Source: M3007 sp038203695
GTDB lineage: Bacteria; Bacteroidota; Bacteroidia; Chitinophagales; Saprospiraceae
DNA length: 64,000 nucleotides
Direction of reading: 5' to 3'
NCBI GenBank assembly: GCA_038203695.1
Contig: JBBRDQ010000001.1
Span: 1-64,000 of the forward strand
Shown: positions 15,457 to 24,293 of the stretch, piece after piece
Layout of the letters: the number at the start of each line of letters is the position of its first letter
Numbering within the stretch: position 1 is the first letter of the stretch
Notes under the pieces: model-generated
The model's database searches: none
The model's input: only the letters and a program-made list of their open reading frames with translations
What the model was told of the DNA's origin: nothing
Position numbers and translations under genes: made by a program

Positions 15457-17091
15457 TTAACGCAGCAGCGTCACATTTCCCTTTTTTTCCATCAATTGCC
15501 CGCCCGCACAGACGGCCCGCAAGTAGTAACCGTAGGTTTCAACGGGTTGAGCCACGCCCCGGAGCGTACCATCCCATTTATCGCTGATCGTACTCGCTTC
15601 GAATACCTTCTCTCCCCAGCGGTTGTAAATCACCCAGTACACAGATTCGGTGAAATTGCTTTCAAATTTCAGAAAGTCATTTTCGCCGTCGCCATTCGGT
15701 GAAAATGCGGTGGGGAAAAACAGGTACGGTTCATCACACAGAAAGGGCTGCACAACCACCCGCGCCTGACCTATTAGCGGGCATTCCCCGGTCGAGTCGG
15801 GTATTACCACGGTATATACAGTGGTAACCGGCGGCATCGCTACCGGATTGGCGATACTGGAATCGGATAAAGTGGCAGGAGGCGTCCACATATAAGGTCC
15901 GCTACCCGGATACACGGCTGTTAATTGCGAACTGCCGCCAATGGTGATAAACGCCGGCGTAGCCGTCACCGTCACGGTAGGACTTAAGGTGACATGAATA
16001 GTCTGGTAGGCAGTGTCGCGGCACGGATCGTTGGGTTGCGCGATTAAAGCAATGGTGTAGTAACCGGTATCCGGATAGGTATGCATCGGTGAAAAATCAA
16101 GGGAAGTCTGGGTTTTATCGCCCGTCCAGTCAAAATACCACTTATACGAATCCGCCGACTGGCTTTGGTTGTCGATACTGATACCCAGCGTATCACATTG
16201 TACGGAGGGCGTGAAAAACGCGGCATACGGCGTGCCGCAGTCGGCCACATTGTATTGAAAATCCCGCCGGGTGGTCGAAATAATCGAATCGGCGCGGTAT
16301 TCATCTACACAGACACCGACCACATAATTGCCCAGTTTGTTGGGTACGCCGGTGATAAAACCGGTTGCGGAATTGATCATAAGTGCCTGACCGCCCAGTA
16401 CATTTAACAAATTATACGGCGGATCGAGCCAGGTAATTTCCTGATAAGGGCCTGGATTGGGCGGGGTCGGCTGTGGCGCTATGGCATCGGCTCCATTGAG
16501 CGGTGTACAGAGGCGATAGACCAGCGAATCGCCGTCCGGATCGGTGGCGGCATGGTCAAAGTCGATCGGTTCATTGACACAAATCGCGACGGGTGGCCAG
16601 TTGTTGAAAACCGCGCTGCTGTTACATTGTGTCAGGGTCGTTTCCGACATGTTTACAATGAACGAGGCGCCCACATCTTCCGGAAAAGGAATATTGCGGA
16701 TCAGTTTATTGCGGCAGCAGCGCTGGTAGACGAGCGTGTAACCGCCGGCTAAAAAAGGCAGATTGATGATTGCCTGGTAGCTGGTGCGGTGTACACATAC
16801 ATCGGGCGGCGCAGTCAGACAGGGATTGCTAAGGATAATCGGAATGGTATCGTCGGGCATCAATAGCAGGTTAAAGGCACCAACCAGGTTCCAATTCTGG
16901 TCAAAAACCCCCAGCGAAGCGGGATTGTCAAACCACGGCTGGCCATTGTAACAATCTCTGTACACCGTTAAAGTCACCGCATAATTGTTGTCACCCAGAC
17001 ATTTATAGGTTATTTCCCCGCCGACAATGTGGGTGGCAAAAAGTGTTTGGGTACAGCATGGCAATAAAAGCAGGAGGAGAAATAGTCGCAT
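15457..17091 (-). CDS. Secreted PKD protein with type B (gliding) sorting domain
   Basis: A 544-residue exported protein. A hydrophobic signal peptide (to about residue 19) precedes THIVGGEITYKCLG, the usual opening of a large Bacteroidota surface-protein group. A cysteine-containing N-terminal half (YTLVYQRCCRN) is followed by a PKD-like domain (about 290-370) and a beta-sandwich region. The last 85 residues are a complete type B C-terminal domain: FFPTAFSPNGDGENDFLKF, YNRWGEKVFE, WDGT and a closing KKGNVTLLR. Type B domains direct export through the type IX system. It likely ends up on the surface or released; the ligand is unknown. Confidence 0.88.
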   Translation of the reverse strand: MRLFLLLLLLPCCTQTLFATHIVGGEITYKCLGDNNYAVTLTVYRDCYNGQPWFDNPASLGVFDQNWNLVGAFNLLLMPDDTIPIILSNPCLTAPPDVCVHRTSYQAIINLPFLAGGYTLVYQRCCRNKLIRNIPFPEDVGASFIVNMSETTLTQCNSSAVFNNWPPVAICVNEPIDFDHAATDPDGDSLVYRLCTPLNGADAIAPQPTPPNPGPYQEITWLDPPYNLLNVLGGQALMINSATGFITGVPNKLGNYVVGVCVDEYRADSIISTTRRDFQYNVADCGTPYAAFFTPSVQCDTLGISIDNQSQSADSYKWYFDWTGDKTQTSLDFSPMHTYPDTGYYTIALIAQPNDPCRDTAYQTIHVTLSPTVTVTATPAFITIGGSSQLTAVYPGSGPYMWTPPATLSDSSIANPVAMPPVTTVYTVVIPDSTGECPLIGQARVVVQPFLCDEPYLFFPTAFSPNGDGENDFLKFESNFTESVYWVIYNRWGEKVFEASTISDKWDGTLRGVAQPVETYGYYLRAVCAGGQLMEKKGNVTLLR

Positions 17092-17252
17092 ATAATAGAT
17101 TGTTGATCCGGTATTTTGTTCAGAGCGAAAGTAGGCACAATTCTGATTTTATCGGTAAAATTTCCTGCTTTGCTGCAAGACGCAGTCCAGTGCCGAAACG
17201 TTGGGCAAACGGGTTATTTTTATTATTTTACGATTATTTTTGCTAAAAAACC

Positions 17253-17260
17253 TACTTTTG
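17253..17260 (+). promoter_or_regulatory. -7 promoter element TACTTTTG
   Basis: Matches TAnnTTTG, 64 bases before the GAPDH start. The sequence upstream is a long T-rich run without a clear TTG at the ideal spacing. Confidence 0.5.
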
Positions 17261-17324
17261 CGCGGCTTGCCGGATCAATACGGTTTATTTGTCAACATCT
17301 TGTTTATCATCATACAAAATCATC

Positions 17325-18317
17325 ATGGCCAAGAAAAAAATTGCCATTAACGGCTTCGGTCGCATCGGTCGCCTGACCTTTCGCAACTTAGTTAAAGACC
17401 CCACTGTCGAAGTCGTTGCTATCAACGACCTGACTGACAATGCTACACTCGCACACCTGCTGAAGTACGACACGATGCACGGTCGCTTCGACGGCACGAT
17501 CGCATCGGATGAAACCAGCATTACGGTAAATGGCCAGAAAATTGCCTGCCTCGCGGTTAAAAACCCGGCAGAATTGCCATGGGCTTCGCTTGGCGTAGAT
17601 GTCGTACTGGAATGCACCGGTATTTTCCTGGATAAAGAAAAAGCCGGCCTGCACCTGCAAGCGGGCGCCAAACGCGTCATCCTGTCAGCCCCTCCGAAAG
17701 CAGACGATGTGCCTACGTTTGTAATCGGCGCCAATGAAAAAGATATTAAAGATACGGACCTGGTAATTTCGAACGCTTCGTGCACCACGAACTGCCTCGT
17801 GCCGATGATTATGACGCTGGACAAAGCATTTGGGGTGGAACAGTTCTTCATGAACACCATTCACGCCTATACGGCCGACCAGAATCTGCAGGACGGTCCG
17901 CACAAAGACCTGCGCCGCGCCCGCGCCGCTGCACAAAACATCGTACCAACCGGTACCGGCGCCGCTAAAGCAGTCATATTGGTGGCACCACACTTGAAAG
18001 GCAAAATTGCCGCGCACTCGATGCGCGTTCCAGTGGCAACTGGTTCGGTTACTGACGTGGTGGCTACTATCAGGAAAACTGCTACCGTAGAGGAAATCAA
18101 CGCCGCTTTTAAAGCCGCCGCCGATAGCCACCTGCAAGGTATTCTGGAATACAACACCGACGAAATCGTATCGAGCGACATCGTGCGCAATACGCACTCG
18201 TGTGTATTCGATGCGCCGCTAACCCAAGTGAATGGCAACACCTGCCGCATTGTGGGCTGGTACGACAACGAAGCCGGTTACTCGGCCCGTTTGGCGCAGT
18301 TGGCTTCGATGGTGTAA
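17325..18317 (+). CDS. gap: Glyceraldehyde-3-phosphate dehydrogenase, type I
   Basis: A 330-residue glycolytic enzyme that oxidises glyceraldehyde-3-phosphate to 1,3-bisphosphoglycerate with NAD. It has the Rossmann start KIAINGFGRIGRLTFRN, the catalytic Cys153 in SNASCTTNCLVP and His180 in MNTIHAYTADQ, and the usual closing WYDNEAGYS. An acidic residue, Asp35, after the second strand indicates NAD rather than NADP. The frame is open from 17289, but the ATG at 17325 gives the exact family start (MAKKKIAINGFG). It is the only glycolytic gene in the window and ends in a strong hairpin shared with the STAND gene. Confidence 0.97.
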   Translation: MAKKKIAINGFGRIGRLTFRNLVKDPTVEVVAINDLTDNATLAHLLKYDTMHGRFDGTIASDETSITVNGQKIACLAVKNPAELPWASLGVDVVLECTGIFLDKEKAGLHLQAGAKRVILSAPPKADDVPTFVIGANEKDIKDTDLVISNASCTTNCLVPMIMTLDKAFGVEQFFMNTIHAYTADQNLQDGPHKDLRRARAAAQNIVPTGTGAAKAVILVAPHLKGKIAAHSMRVPVATGSVTDVVATIRKTATVEEINAAFKAAADSHLQGILEYNTDEIVSSDIVRNTHSCVFDAPLTQVNGNTCRIVGWYDNEAGYSARLAQLASMV

Positions 18318-18324
18318 ATAGATC

Positions 18325-18377
18325 TGTACTGGCTGCTTGCGCTGCCGCTTTAGTAGTGGGCGTTGGCAGCCAGTACA
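18325..18377. terminator. Hairpin between GAPDH and the STAND NTPase gene
   Basis: Perfect 12-base arms TGTACTGGCTGC (18325-18336) and GCAGCCAGTACA (18366-18377), with further A/T pairing outside (AAATAGAT and ATCTATTT). It sits between two convergent stop codons, so it probably ends both transcripts. Confidence 0.75.
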
Positions 18378-18424
18378 AACTTTATCTATTTCAAGGTTAA
18401 AATCGGCCGCTAAAGCAGCCGGTA

Positions 18425-20599
18425 TTACATTCCCCGCAATTGCCGGCATCGCGCAATTTCCTTGCGCACATACACATCCGGTCGGTCGGTCAGGCGTAAA
18501 TCGCCCTTGAGTTGGTTCAGTTCTTCCACTCTTTCCGGCAAGAGTTTTTGCATTTTCAGCAGGTTGTGCAGTGCCAGATTCCAGGCACCCGCTTCTTCGA
18601 ATGTTTCCACATCGCGTTGCAACAGGTTAAACTGCGAGGTGAGCGTCTTGAGCGCGCTTCCGGCCCGTTGATCCAGGGTGGTTTTTTTCTCGGTTATTTT
18701 GGCTGGATCGACCCGGTGTACGCCGTTGCGCGTTTTGAAAAGATCATTTTGGGCTTTATAAACCGCCAGCGTATCGAGTGCGCGATGGTAATACCGCAAC
18801 GCATTTTTATAATCGTCGGCAAAATAGTATTGGTCGCCCTGCGTCAGACTGCTGTCAACAATACTGGCGTACAAACGCTGTAATACGATGGCAGTATCCC
18901 GTTGCAGACTTACATCTTTGTGCGGGCGGATATTTTTCAGGACCCAGAATTTTAAATCGCGGCCTTCGATTGCTGCATACCCTTCAATGGCGGCCGCATA
19001 TTGTTCCGTGTAGACATTTTTGTCGGCCTGAATCAATTCCTGGCGCGTGGCTTTGATCCAACTGATCATAAACCAGATGAAAAACCCCAGCGTCACCAGC
19101 AGCGACACAAAGGATGTAATCGACACCATGCGTGCCAGGCGGCGTTTTTCGCGGAAACTTTTCAGTTCGGCGGCCATTTCGGTTCGCCGCAGCGCTTCTG
19201 CTTTCAATTGGTTTTCCAGCGCTGCTTTCTCCCGGTCGGCGGCCTCGATTAAACGACGGCGGTCGCGCGATTCAACCACCGCCGGCAACAGCGTATCGTG
19301 GCTGATTTCGTAATAAAAGTCGTCCAGCCGGTTGTCTTTGCGCAAGAGGCGACTATCGACCAGCACATCCAGAAAATCCTGGTTTACCCCGGCATAACTG
19401 GACATCAGGTGATCGTCGACCATGCTACAGCGGCGACCATTGGGGGTGACCAGACTTTCTTCGATGAGACGCCGGGCCGTTGCGCGGAACCCTTCCGGAT
19501 CCGCCACGGGTAAGGTGGTTTTCCGGGTGTAATTTTCCGGTAACGAATAGATCTGATTTTGATAAAATTCGCGTATTTCCCGCCCCAAACCTTCCAATTC
19601 CCCATAAAAAAGCGGCGTTACCTCAAATCCTTCCGGTTGCTCCTGCTCGATTATTTTTTCTTCGACAAACTGACACAGGATCTGCAAATTGAAGGATTCA
19701 ATCTCGTCTTCCTTTTTCAGCAACGCCAGATCGGTACTGGCCTGGGCCGGTGCCACCGTTTGCCGGCCGGCTAAAAAGTCTAGAATACCATCCATTGCGG
19801 CCGTATTATAGCGAAACCGCGGACTGGCATAGGGTCCGCCGGGCGCGTTGGCCGGCGCTTCGATGGCCGATTGGGCTTGCAGCCGGTTGAGTGGTTGCAG
19901 TTGGTACCGGCTCTTGAGAATACCGGGAATGATCGGGCTGATCTCATCGAGCAAATGCAAAAAGTCGGAACGGATTGCGATCACGACGCGTATTTCCGGC
20001 GGTTCTTCCCACCAGTGCATCACCTCCGACGTTAGGCCAGTTTCTCCGGCTTCATAGCGGGCGGCCAGGTTGCTGCGCAGACTTTCCGGCATCGGGCCGT
20101 TGCATAAGTCGGCCAGTTCGCTCAAAAATTGCGAGCGGCTTTGCAGCGAATGTCCGAGCGTGAATATTTCCTCAAACTGGTCGAAGACCAGGATCGGGGT
20201 AGCGGGCAGCCCATTAAAATCGAATTCAAAGCGTTTCATGCGCTCCCACAGCGTTTGCGGCTGTCCGGGCCGTTCGCCGGTCGTGTTGATACCGCCCATT
20301 TGCGGATGCTGCGCCAGGATGTCTCCGTAGCGCGCTACCAGCGTGAGGTCGGTTTTGTCGGCCCGCAGGAAAATCGGCACATACCCTTCGTGTTCGAGTT
20401 CCGGCCCTACGCCCGCCTGAAGGAGCGAGGTTTTTCCGATACCTGATTTGGCGAACAATACGACCAGTTGTTCGCGTTCGATCTGGTTCGACAAGCGCTG
20501 CACGTCGTCCTTGCGCCCGTAGAACACGGCACTTTGGGTGCGCTCGAAGGGCTTGAGGCCCGGGTATCGGCGCGGCAGATTTGCGGCGAGTGGCATCAT
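18425..20599 (-). CDS. STAND NTPase with membrane anchor and helical C-terminal region
   Basis: A 724-residue signalling ATPase of the STAND class (nSTAND1-like). It opens with RRYPGLKPFERTQSAVFYGR, the entry motif of this class. Walker A is AKSGIGKTSLL (50-60) and Walker B ILVFDQFEEIF (136-146); VVIAIRSDFL (205-214) matches sensor 1, and the winged-helix part ends with EISHDTLLP. A basic coiled coil (about 445-490) leads to one membrane helix (about 491-514). The rest (515-724) is helical with a TPR-like YYFADDYKNALRYYHRALDT. STAND proteins oligomerise when a trigger is sensed and drive an attached effector. Here the effector is probably the SIR2/TIR protein encoded just upstream with an ATGA overlap. 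Confidence 0.85.
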   Translation of the reverse strand: MMPLAANLPRRYPGLKPFERTQSAVFYGRKDDVQRLSNQIEREQLVVLFAKSGIGKTSLLQAGVGPELEHEGYVPIFLRADKTDLTLVARYGDILAQHPQMGGINTTGERPGQPQTLWERMKRFEFDFNGLPATPILVFDQFEEIFTLGHSLQSRSQFLSELADLCNGPMPESLRSNLAARYEAGETGLTSEVMHWWEEPPEIRVVIAIRSDFLHLLDEISPIIPGILKSRYQLQPLNRLQAQSAIEAPANAPGGPYASPRFRYNTAAMDGILDFLAGRQTVAPAQASTDLALLKKEDEIESFNLQILCQFVEEKIIEQEQPEGFEVTPLFYGELEGLGREIREFYQNQIYSLPENYTRKTTLPVADPEGFRATARRLIEESLVTPNGRRCSMVDDHLMSSYAGVNQDFLDVLVDSRLLRKDNRLDDFYYEISHDTLLPAVVESRDRRRLIEAADREKAALENQLKAEALRRTEMAAELKSFREKRRLARMVSITSFVSLLVTLGFFIWFMISWIKATRQELIQADKNVYTEQYAAAIEGYAAIEGRDLKFWVLKNIRPHKDVSLQRDTAIVLQRLYASIVDSSLTQGDQYYFADDYKNALRYYHRALDTLAVYKAQNDLFKTRNGVHRVDPAKITEKKTTLDQRAGSALKTLTSQFNLLQRDVETFEEAGAWNLALHNLLKMQKLLPERVEELNQLKGDLRLTDRPDVYVRKEIARCRQLRGM

Positions 20600-21996
20600 G
20601 ACGTGGCGGGGAGTTTTTCGAGGTAGCGTTTCAGCGTTTCGGTCAGTTCGCCCAGTTGCGCGTCCTGGTTATTACCTAAAACAGGGTTGCCATCGGAGGG
20701 GTGAATGGTGCGCAGGGCATTAAAAACCGTGTCCTGGATGTTCACCGTGCGCATTAACAGCGGCAATACCAGCAGTTTGCGCTGGCCGTTGTTGCGGGTA
20801 TTATTAGCGGCGATGATTTCATTCAGCACCGGTAGGGCCGGATTTTCATCGGAAAAAAAATCGGCCGAAAGCAGTGGAATGACGACCTGGCTTTTTTGAT
20901 AAGTTGCACGGATCCAATCAGTTGGGTCTCCGCCCAGGGCGTCGTTTGTATGCGTCCGAATGCGTACCCGCAATGGCAGCAGGCGTTGTTCGACGATTTT
21001 ATACCCGGCGTCATCCTTGGTATCGTTGTATAAAATCAGGATATCGCCGCGCATCTGGGCCGCATCTGTGGCCGGGCCGGCCTTCATACTTTCGGCGGTG
21101 GCTACAAGTTGCGCAATAAAACTATCCAGGTCAACTTTGGGGAACATCATGCCGAATTCGCCCTGGAAAAATACCCGCGCCTGCGCACCGGTGTCGCGTT
21201 TTTTATGCGGTTTATAGGCGAATGGCTGCATGTTCTTGCGCTCATTGCGGAAAATGGCATTGAACAAGACCCGCAGGCTCCAGTCGTCAAAATCGAACCC
21301 CAGGAACAGGTGAAAAATCGGTTTGTCCAGCGCTTTCAGCAGACTATTGGGCGGGCCTTCGTTCTGTTGGCCGGTAATCTTATTGATAAAATTGAGTTGG
21401 TCGCTGTAACTCAGCACCATGCTCTGCGGTTTGTCTTTGTAATAGCCGAACAGGTTGTAAATCAGCGGCGGCGCTTTGTCGCCAAATTCGTACAGCGGGT
21501 CCTTGGGTTCCGGTTTTTCAAAATTGTAGTAGGCAAAACGCTTGGGCGAGGCCGCTGCCTCGTACAATTCGGCAAAAAAGTCATCCGGCGTCGTATTGAT
21601 AATAATCCGGAACGGCAGGTACGACAATTGTTCCAGCGCGGGCGACAACTGGACCGTCTGGGCATGTTGCTGGTAAAATTTCTGGATTTCGCCGCGTAGA
21701 ATAATATCGGCTACGCGTTCCACACTGCGATTGAGCAGCAAACTGGTCACATACGACAGCGATTCGGCTTCTTCGGGCAGGAGTTCCAGGCCGTATTTCT
21801 GGGCCAGAAAATTAGCGCACAGTTCCGTCAGCGGCCGGTACGAACCATCGGGCTGTTTTACCGAAATAGCCGAGGGCCCCAGGAAAAGCACACAGGAGCC
21901 GTCGCCGATCTGCCGGGCTATACTCTCATATAGTTCGGGGGATAAAGTACCGTCGGCGTTGAGCAGCCCGGACGAAGCGAATGTTTCGATTGGCAT
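20596..21996 (-). CDS. SIR2-like plus TIR-like two-domain protein
   Basis: A 466-residue cytoplasmic protein. Residues about 30-300 follow the SIR2_2-type plan: CVLFLGPSAIS (nucleotide-loop position), FRIIINTTPDDFFAEL where NAD-consuming SIR2 domains have TTNxD, PLIYNLFGYY where they have HxHG, then MVLSYSDQLNFI and FLGFDFDDWSLRVL. Residues about 316-466 resemble a TIR or TIR-like domain: DILILYNDTKDDAGYKIVEQ, a GGDPTDWIRATYQKSQVVIP segment, then LLSADFFSDE. Both fold types occur in NAD-depleting anti-phage proteins. It is first in an operon with the STAND NTPase. The TIR call is weaker than the SIR2-like call, and enzyme activity of either domain is unproven. Confidence 0.78.
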   Translation of the reverse strand: MPIETFASSGLLNADGTLSPELYESIARQIGDGSCVLFLGPSAISVKQPDGSYRPLTELCANFLAQKYGLELLPEEAESLSYVTSLLLNRSVERVADIILRGEIQKFYQQHAQTVQLSPALEQLSYLPFRIIINTTPDDFFAELYEAAASPKRFAYYNFEKPEPKDPLYEFGDKAPPLIYNLFGYYKDKPQSMVLSYSDQLNFINKITGQQNEGPPNSLLKALDKPIFHLFLGFDFDDWSLRVLFNAIFRNERKNMQPFAYKPHKKRDTGAQARVFFQGEFGMMFPKVDLDSFIAQLVATAESMKAGPATDAAQMRGDILILYNDTKDDAGYKIVEQRLLPLRVRIRTHTNDALGGDPTDWIRATYQKSQVVIPLLSADFFSDENPALPVLNEIIAANNTRNNGQRKLLVLPLLMRTVNIQDTVFNALRTIHPSDGNPVLGNNQDAQLGELTETLKRYLEKLPATS

Positions 21997-22030
21997 GAAA
22001 GAATAAAGACTCCCTTAAATTTGGCTGCGA

Positions 22031-22060
22031 CAAAGGTAGTTAAGTTGGGGTTTTATGCAA
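22031..22060 (-). promoter_or_regulatory. Consensus promoter of the SIR2/TIR-STAND operon
   Basis: On the minus strand TTG (22060-22058), 19 bases, then TACCTTTG (22038-22031). This fits the Bacteroidota promoter (TTG, 17-23 bases, TAnnTTTG) exactly. The -7 element ends 34 bases before the start codon of the SIR2/TIR gene. Confidence 0.75.
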
Positions 22061-22546
22061 GGGGTGGTTTTAAATGATTGGGAGTCGTGGATTGCGGGCG
22101 ATCGCGTGCTTACCGGCTTTGGGGGCGGGGCAAATGCGCTGCTCCGTTACTAGGCAGTGACCAGGCGCGGCGGGTGGATTTCTGCCGCAGCAGTGTCTCC
22201 GACCTGCTGCTCACGTACAGCACGGTGATCCACCAAATGGCCATAAAAGTCTGGCAGATTCAAGTTTCCAATGCAACAGAATTAGGTTTTATAGAAACGA
22301 AATTGACCCCTGCTTGCGCGAGGCTAATCCCGCGCACTAAAAAAAGAACCCCTCGCTCAATCGGGCTATGCCCGCTACGCCAATCCGCAACACACGTTCA
22401 GACCAGACTAAAATTACCCCATCTTTGCAATACACTGCTTTGTAAAAGGTTTGTCGAACAATCATAGCCCGAAAAATACGATGACAGTCCCGCGCAAGCG
22501 AGGGTTATTTTAGCCCTATATTCGCATCGTTAAACAATCCATACCC
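22061..22546. other. Long intergenic stretch, possibly decayed
   Basis: Nearly 500 bases without a supported gene. A plus-strand frame (22078-22467) is open for 129 codons but has low-complexity basic composition and no motif. The middle (near 22170-22260) has coding-like base composition, so a dead fragment is possible. Two related GC-rich segments, one near 22314-22330 (GCTTGCGCGAGG) and one near 22490-22505 (CGCGCAAGCGAGGG), are partly inverted copies. Confidence 0.4.
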
Positions 22547-22927
22547 ATGCCTGAATCAGCCCTCATCCAACAACTGCTCGAAAGAGAATCGGCCACTTGG
22601 CGGGCCAACGATTTTCAGGGCCATGCCGCGTGCTGGCATATTCAGCCGTACAGCCGCATCCTGGTTTCCACGATTACGGGTGAAACGTTGGATGTTGATC
22701 CGGCGCTGATGCAGGATGCCGGCGCAGCCATGGGCGATGGCGGTAGTTCGGTCAATGCCAATTATAGAATGAGCATTCATGGCGATCACGCCTGGGTGAG
22801 TCACGACGAGATTTCCACTGCGCCAAACGGTGCAAAGAGCTATTCGCACGAGATTCGTATCTTGGAAAAGGTAGGCGGTACATGGAAACTGGTAGGGCAG
22901 TCGATTCATTTTTACAAGCCTGCATAA
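22547..22927 (+). CDS. SnoaL/DUF4440-like NTF2-fold protein
   Basis: A 126-residue cytoplasmic protein with the cone-shaped NTF2 fold layout: an N-terminal helix (LLERESATWRANDFQGHAAC), strand RILVSTITGETLDV, and closing strands AWVSHDEIS, SYSHEIRILEKVGGTWKLVG and QSIHFYKPA. Members of this superfamily are small-molecule isomerases, binding proteins or of unknown role; the pocket cannot be assigned here. It ends 5 bases before the start of the 2H phosphoesterase gene, so the two are probably cotranscribed. Confidence 0.75.
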   Translation: MPESALIQQLLERESATWRANDFQGHAACWHIQPYSRILVSTITGETLDVDPALMQDAGAAMGDGGSSVNANYRMSIHGDHAWVSHDEISTAPNGAKSYSHEIRILEKVGGTWKLVGQSIHFYKPA

Positions 22928-22932
22928 CGGAT

Positions 22933-23472
22933 ATGCAGCAAAAACGTATCCAATTGACCCTTTTCGTCGACGAACAGGCATCGGTCACAATGGAAAGGGT
23001 GCGCCGGGAATTCAACCCCGCACAATCTGCCCTGATTAAAAGCCACGTTACGTTGTGCCGGGAAGACGAACTGACGCCATTGGAAAACGTCATTTTAAAT
23101 TTGCAACAACGGCACTTTGCGGCGATCACCATCGACTTTGGGTCGGTGATTCGTTTTGCAGACGGGAAAGGTGTGCTGTTGCCGGCGATTGGCAATCAGG
23201 ACGCATTCGCCGCCTTGCGGACAAGTATTCTACAGGGTATCGTTGAAAAGCCACGCCTGCAGGAGCCACATATTACGTTGATGCGCCCCAGAAATTCCAC
23301 TTGCACAGACGATATCTTTTATCAAATCCAACAGCACATACTTCCCCAACAATTAACCTTCCGGAGCATTTGCCTGATCGAACAGGAACCCGGCAAGCGG
23401 TGGACTGTTGTGGCGGAGTTTCCGGCTCGCTTAGCTCCTGAAAAAAATACCAAATCCGGGTTTGAAAAATAA
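22933..23472 (+). CDS. 2H phosphoesterase, 2'-5' RNA ligase-like
   Basis: A 179-residue protein with the two H-x-T motifs that define the 2H phosphoesterase superfamily: SHVTLCRE (His38, Thr40) and EPHITLMRPR (His113, Thr115). Characterised relatives open 2',3'-cyclic or 1',2'-cyclic phosphates in RNA fragments or nucleotides, or join tRNA halves. This lineage (often annotated 2'-5' RNA ligase family) has no settled substrate. The frame is open from 22882, but the ATG at 22933 lies just after the stop of the preceding gene and yields the normal N terminus QKRIQLTLFV. Length is typical. Confidence 0.87.
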   Translation: MQQKRIQLTLFVDEQASVTMERVRREFNPAQSALIKSHVTLCREDELTPLENVILNLQQRHFAAITIDFGSVIRFADGKGVLLPAIGNQDAFAALRTSILQGIVEKPRLQEPHITLMRPRNSTCTDDIFYQIQQHILPQQLTFRSICLIEQEPGKRWTVVAEFPARLAPEKNTKSGFEK

Positions 23473-23514
23473 TTCAACTTTGTGCATTCGATCATTTTCA
23501 AAACAAGAATCAAG

Positions 23515-23982
23515 ATGAACCGTAAACATTTCTTTACCCTCCCTTTTTTGCTGCTTTGCCTGTGTACAAATGCGCAGGAATTAAAACCCACCCTCACGTA
23601 TGCAACCACCCAGAAAATACTCCAGGGCTGCATCGCTTATGCCGACAGTGCTAAACTTACCTTGTCGATCGCCCTGTACAACCGGGACGCCCAGTTGATA
23701 AGCTTTGCCAGAATGGACGGTGCATCGCTTGGGTCCGCGAAAATAGCCCACTGGAAAGGGATATCGGCGGCTACGTATGGTGCTTCCACTGCCGAAACCG
23801 GCTCCTGGAACGTACCCAACGCGCCGGATATCGCCACTATTCCCGGCGGATTGCCCATTGTTTTGCCGGATGGCACAGTAATCGGTGGCCTCGGCGTATC
23901 GGGCGCGGCGGCTTCTGTCGATGTAACCTGTGCCGAAGCCGGTCTGAAAGCGGCCGGATTGTACCGCGCACCTAAGAAATAA
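23515..23982 (+). CDS. GlcG/HbpS-family secreted protein
   Basis: A 155-residue exported protein: signal peptide MNRKHFFTLPFLLLCLCTNA followed by a complete GlcG/HbpS domain (LTYATTQKILQGCIAYADSA, then LSIALYNRDAQLISFARMDG, GIPGGLPIVL-like loop TIPGGLPIVLPDGTVIGGLG, and closing VDVTCAEAGLKAAG). The family includes a haem-binding sensor partner and putative chaperones of unknown role; no haem ligand can be assigned by eye. The ATG at 23515 is chosen because it directly begins the signal peptide. It probably acts in the periplasm. Confidence 0.85.
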   Translation: MNRKHFFTLPFLLLCLCTNAQELKPTLTYATTQKILQGCIAYADSAKLTLSIALYNRDAQLISFARMDGASLGSAKIAHWKGISAATYGASTAETGSWNVPNAPDIATIPGGLPIVLPDGTVIGGLGVSGAAASVDVTCAEAGLKAAGLYRAPKK

Positions 23983-24021
23983 CAAACCGGTTAATTTTGA
24001 CAGCTCCTGCGAAATTCTTGA

Positions 24022-24270
24022 TCTTTCTGCACAAATTACAATGAACCTTTCACCGGCTGCGTGTTGCGGCCGCAGTTCCAAAGACAGGGGTTTATGACGC
24101 CGGCATTTCAACTGGCCATCGACTTCGGCTTACATACGATCGGGCTGAATCGCGTCTGGGCCGCTACTTCGCAAGGAAACGAGCGGGCTTTAAAGTTGCT
24201 CGACCGGCTGCACTTTGTAAAAGTGGCGGACCGCAAAGATGATACCGTCGAGTATGAACTGGGTATTTAA
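24022..24270 (+). pseudogene. C-terminal remnant of a GNAT acetyltransferase
   Basis: The frame preserves the acetyl-CoA-binding half of a RimJ/RimL-type GNAT enzyme: LRPQFQRQGFMTPAF (the Q/RxxGxG/A loop region), then LGLNRVWAATSQGNERALKL in close variant form and LLDRLHFVK. The N-terminal half, including the first strands and substrate site, is missing; the frame is closed by a TGA at 24019. A GTG at 24061 could start a 69-residue peptide, but it would be too short to be an enzyme. It is a truncated gene. Confidence 0.65.
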
Positions 24271-24293
24271 CAGCGCCTCAAACAATTGTAAAC

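Noticed and set aside
22078..22467. A 129-codon plus-strand frame in the long gap
   Set aside because: No motif, basic low-quality composition and no ribosome binding site; kept only as part of a gap that may be decayed.
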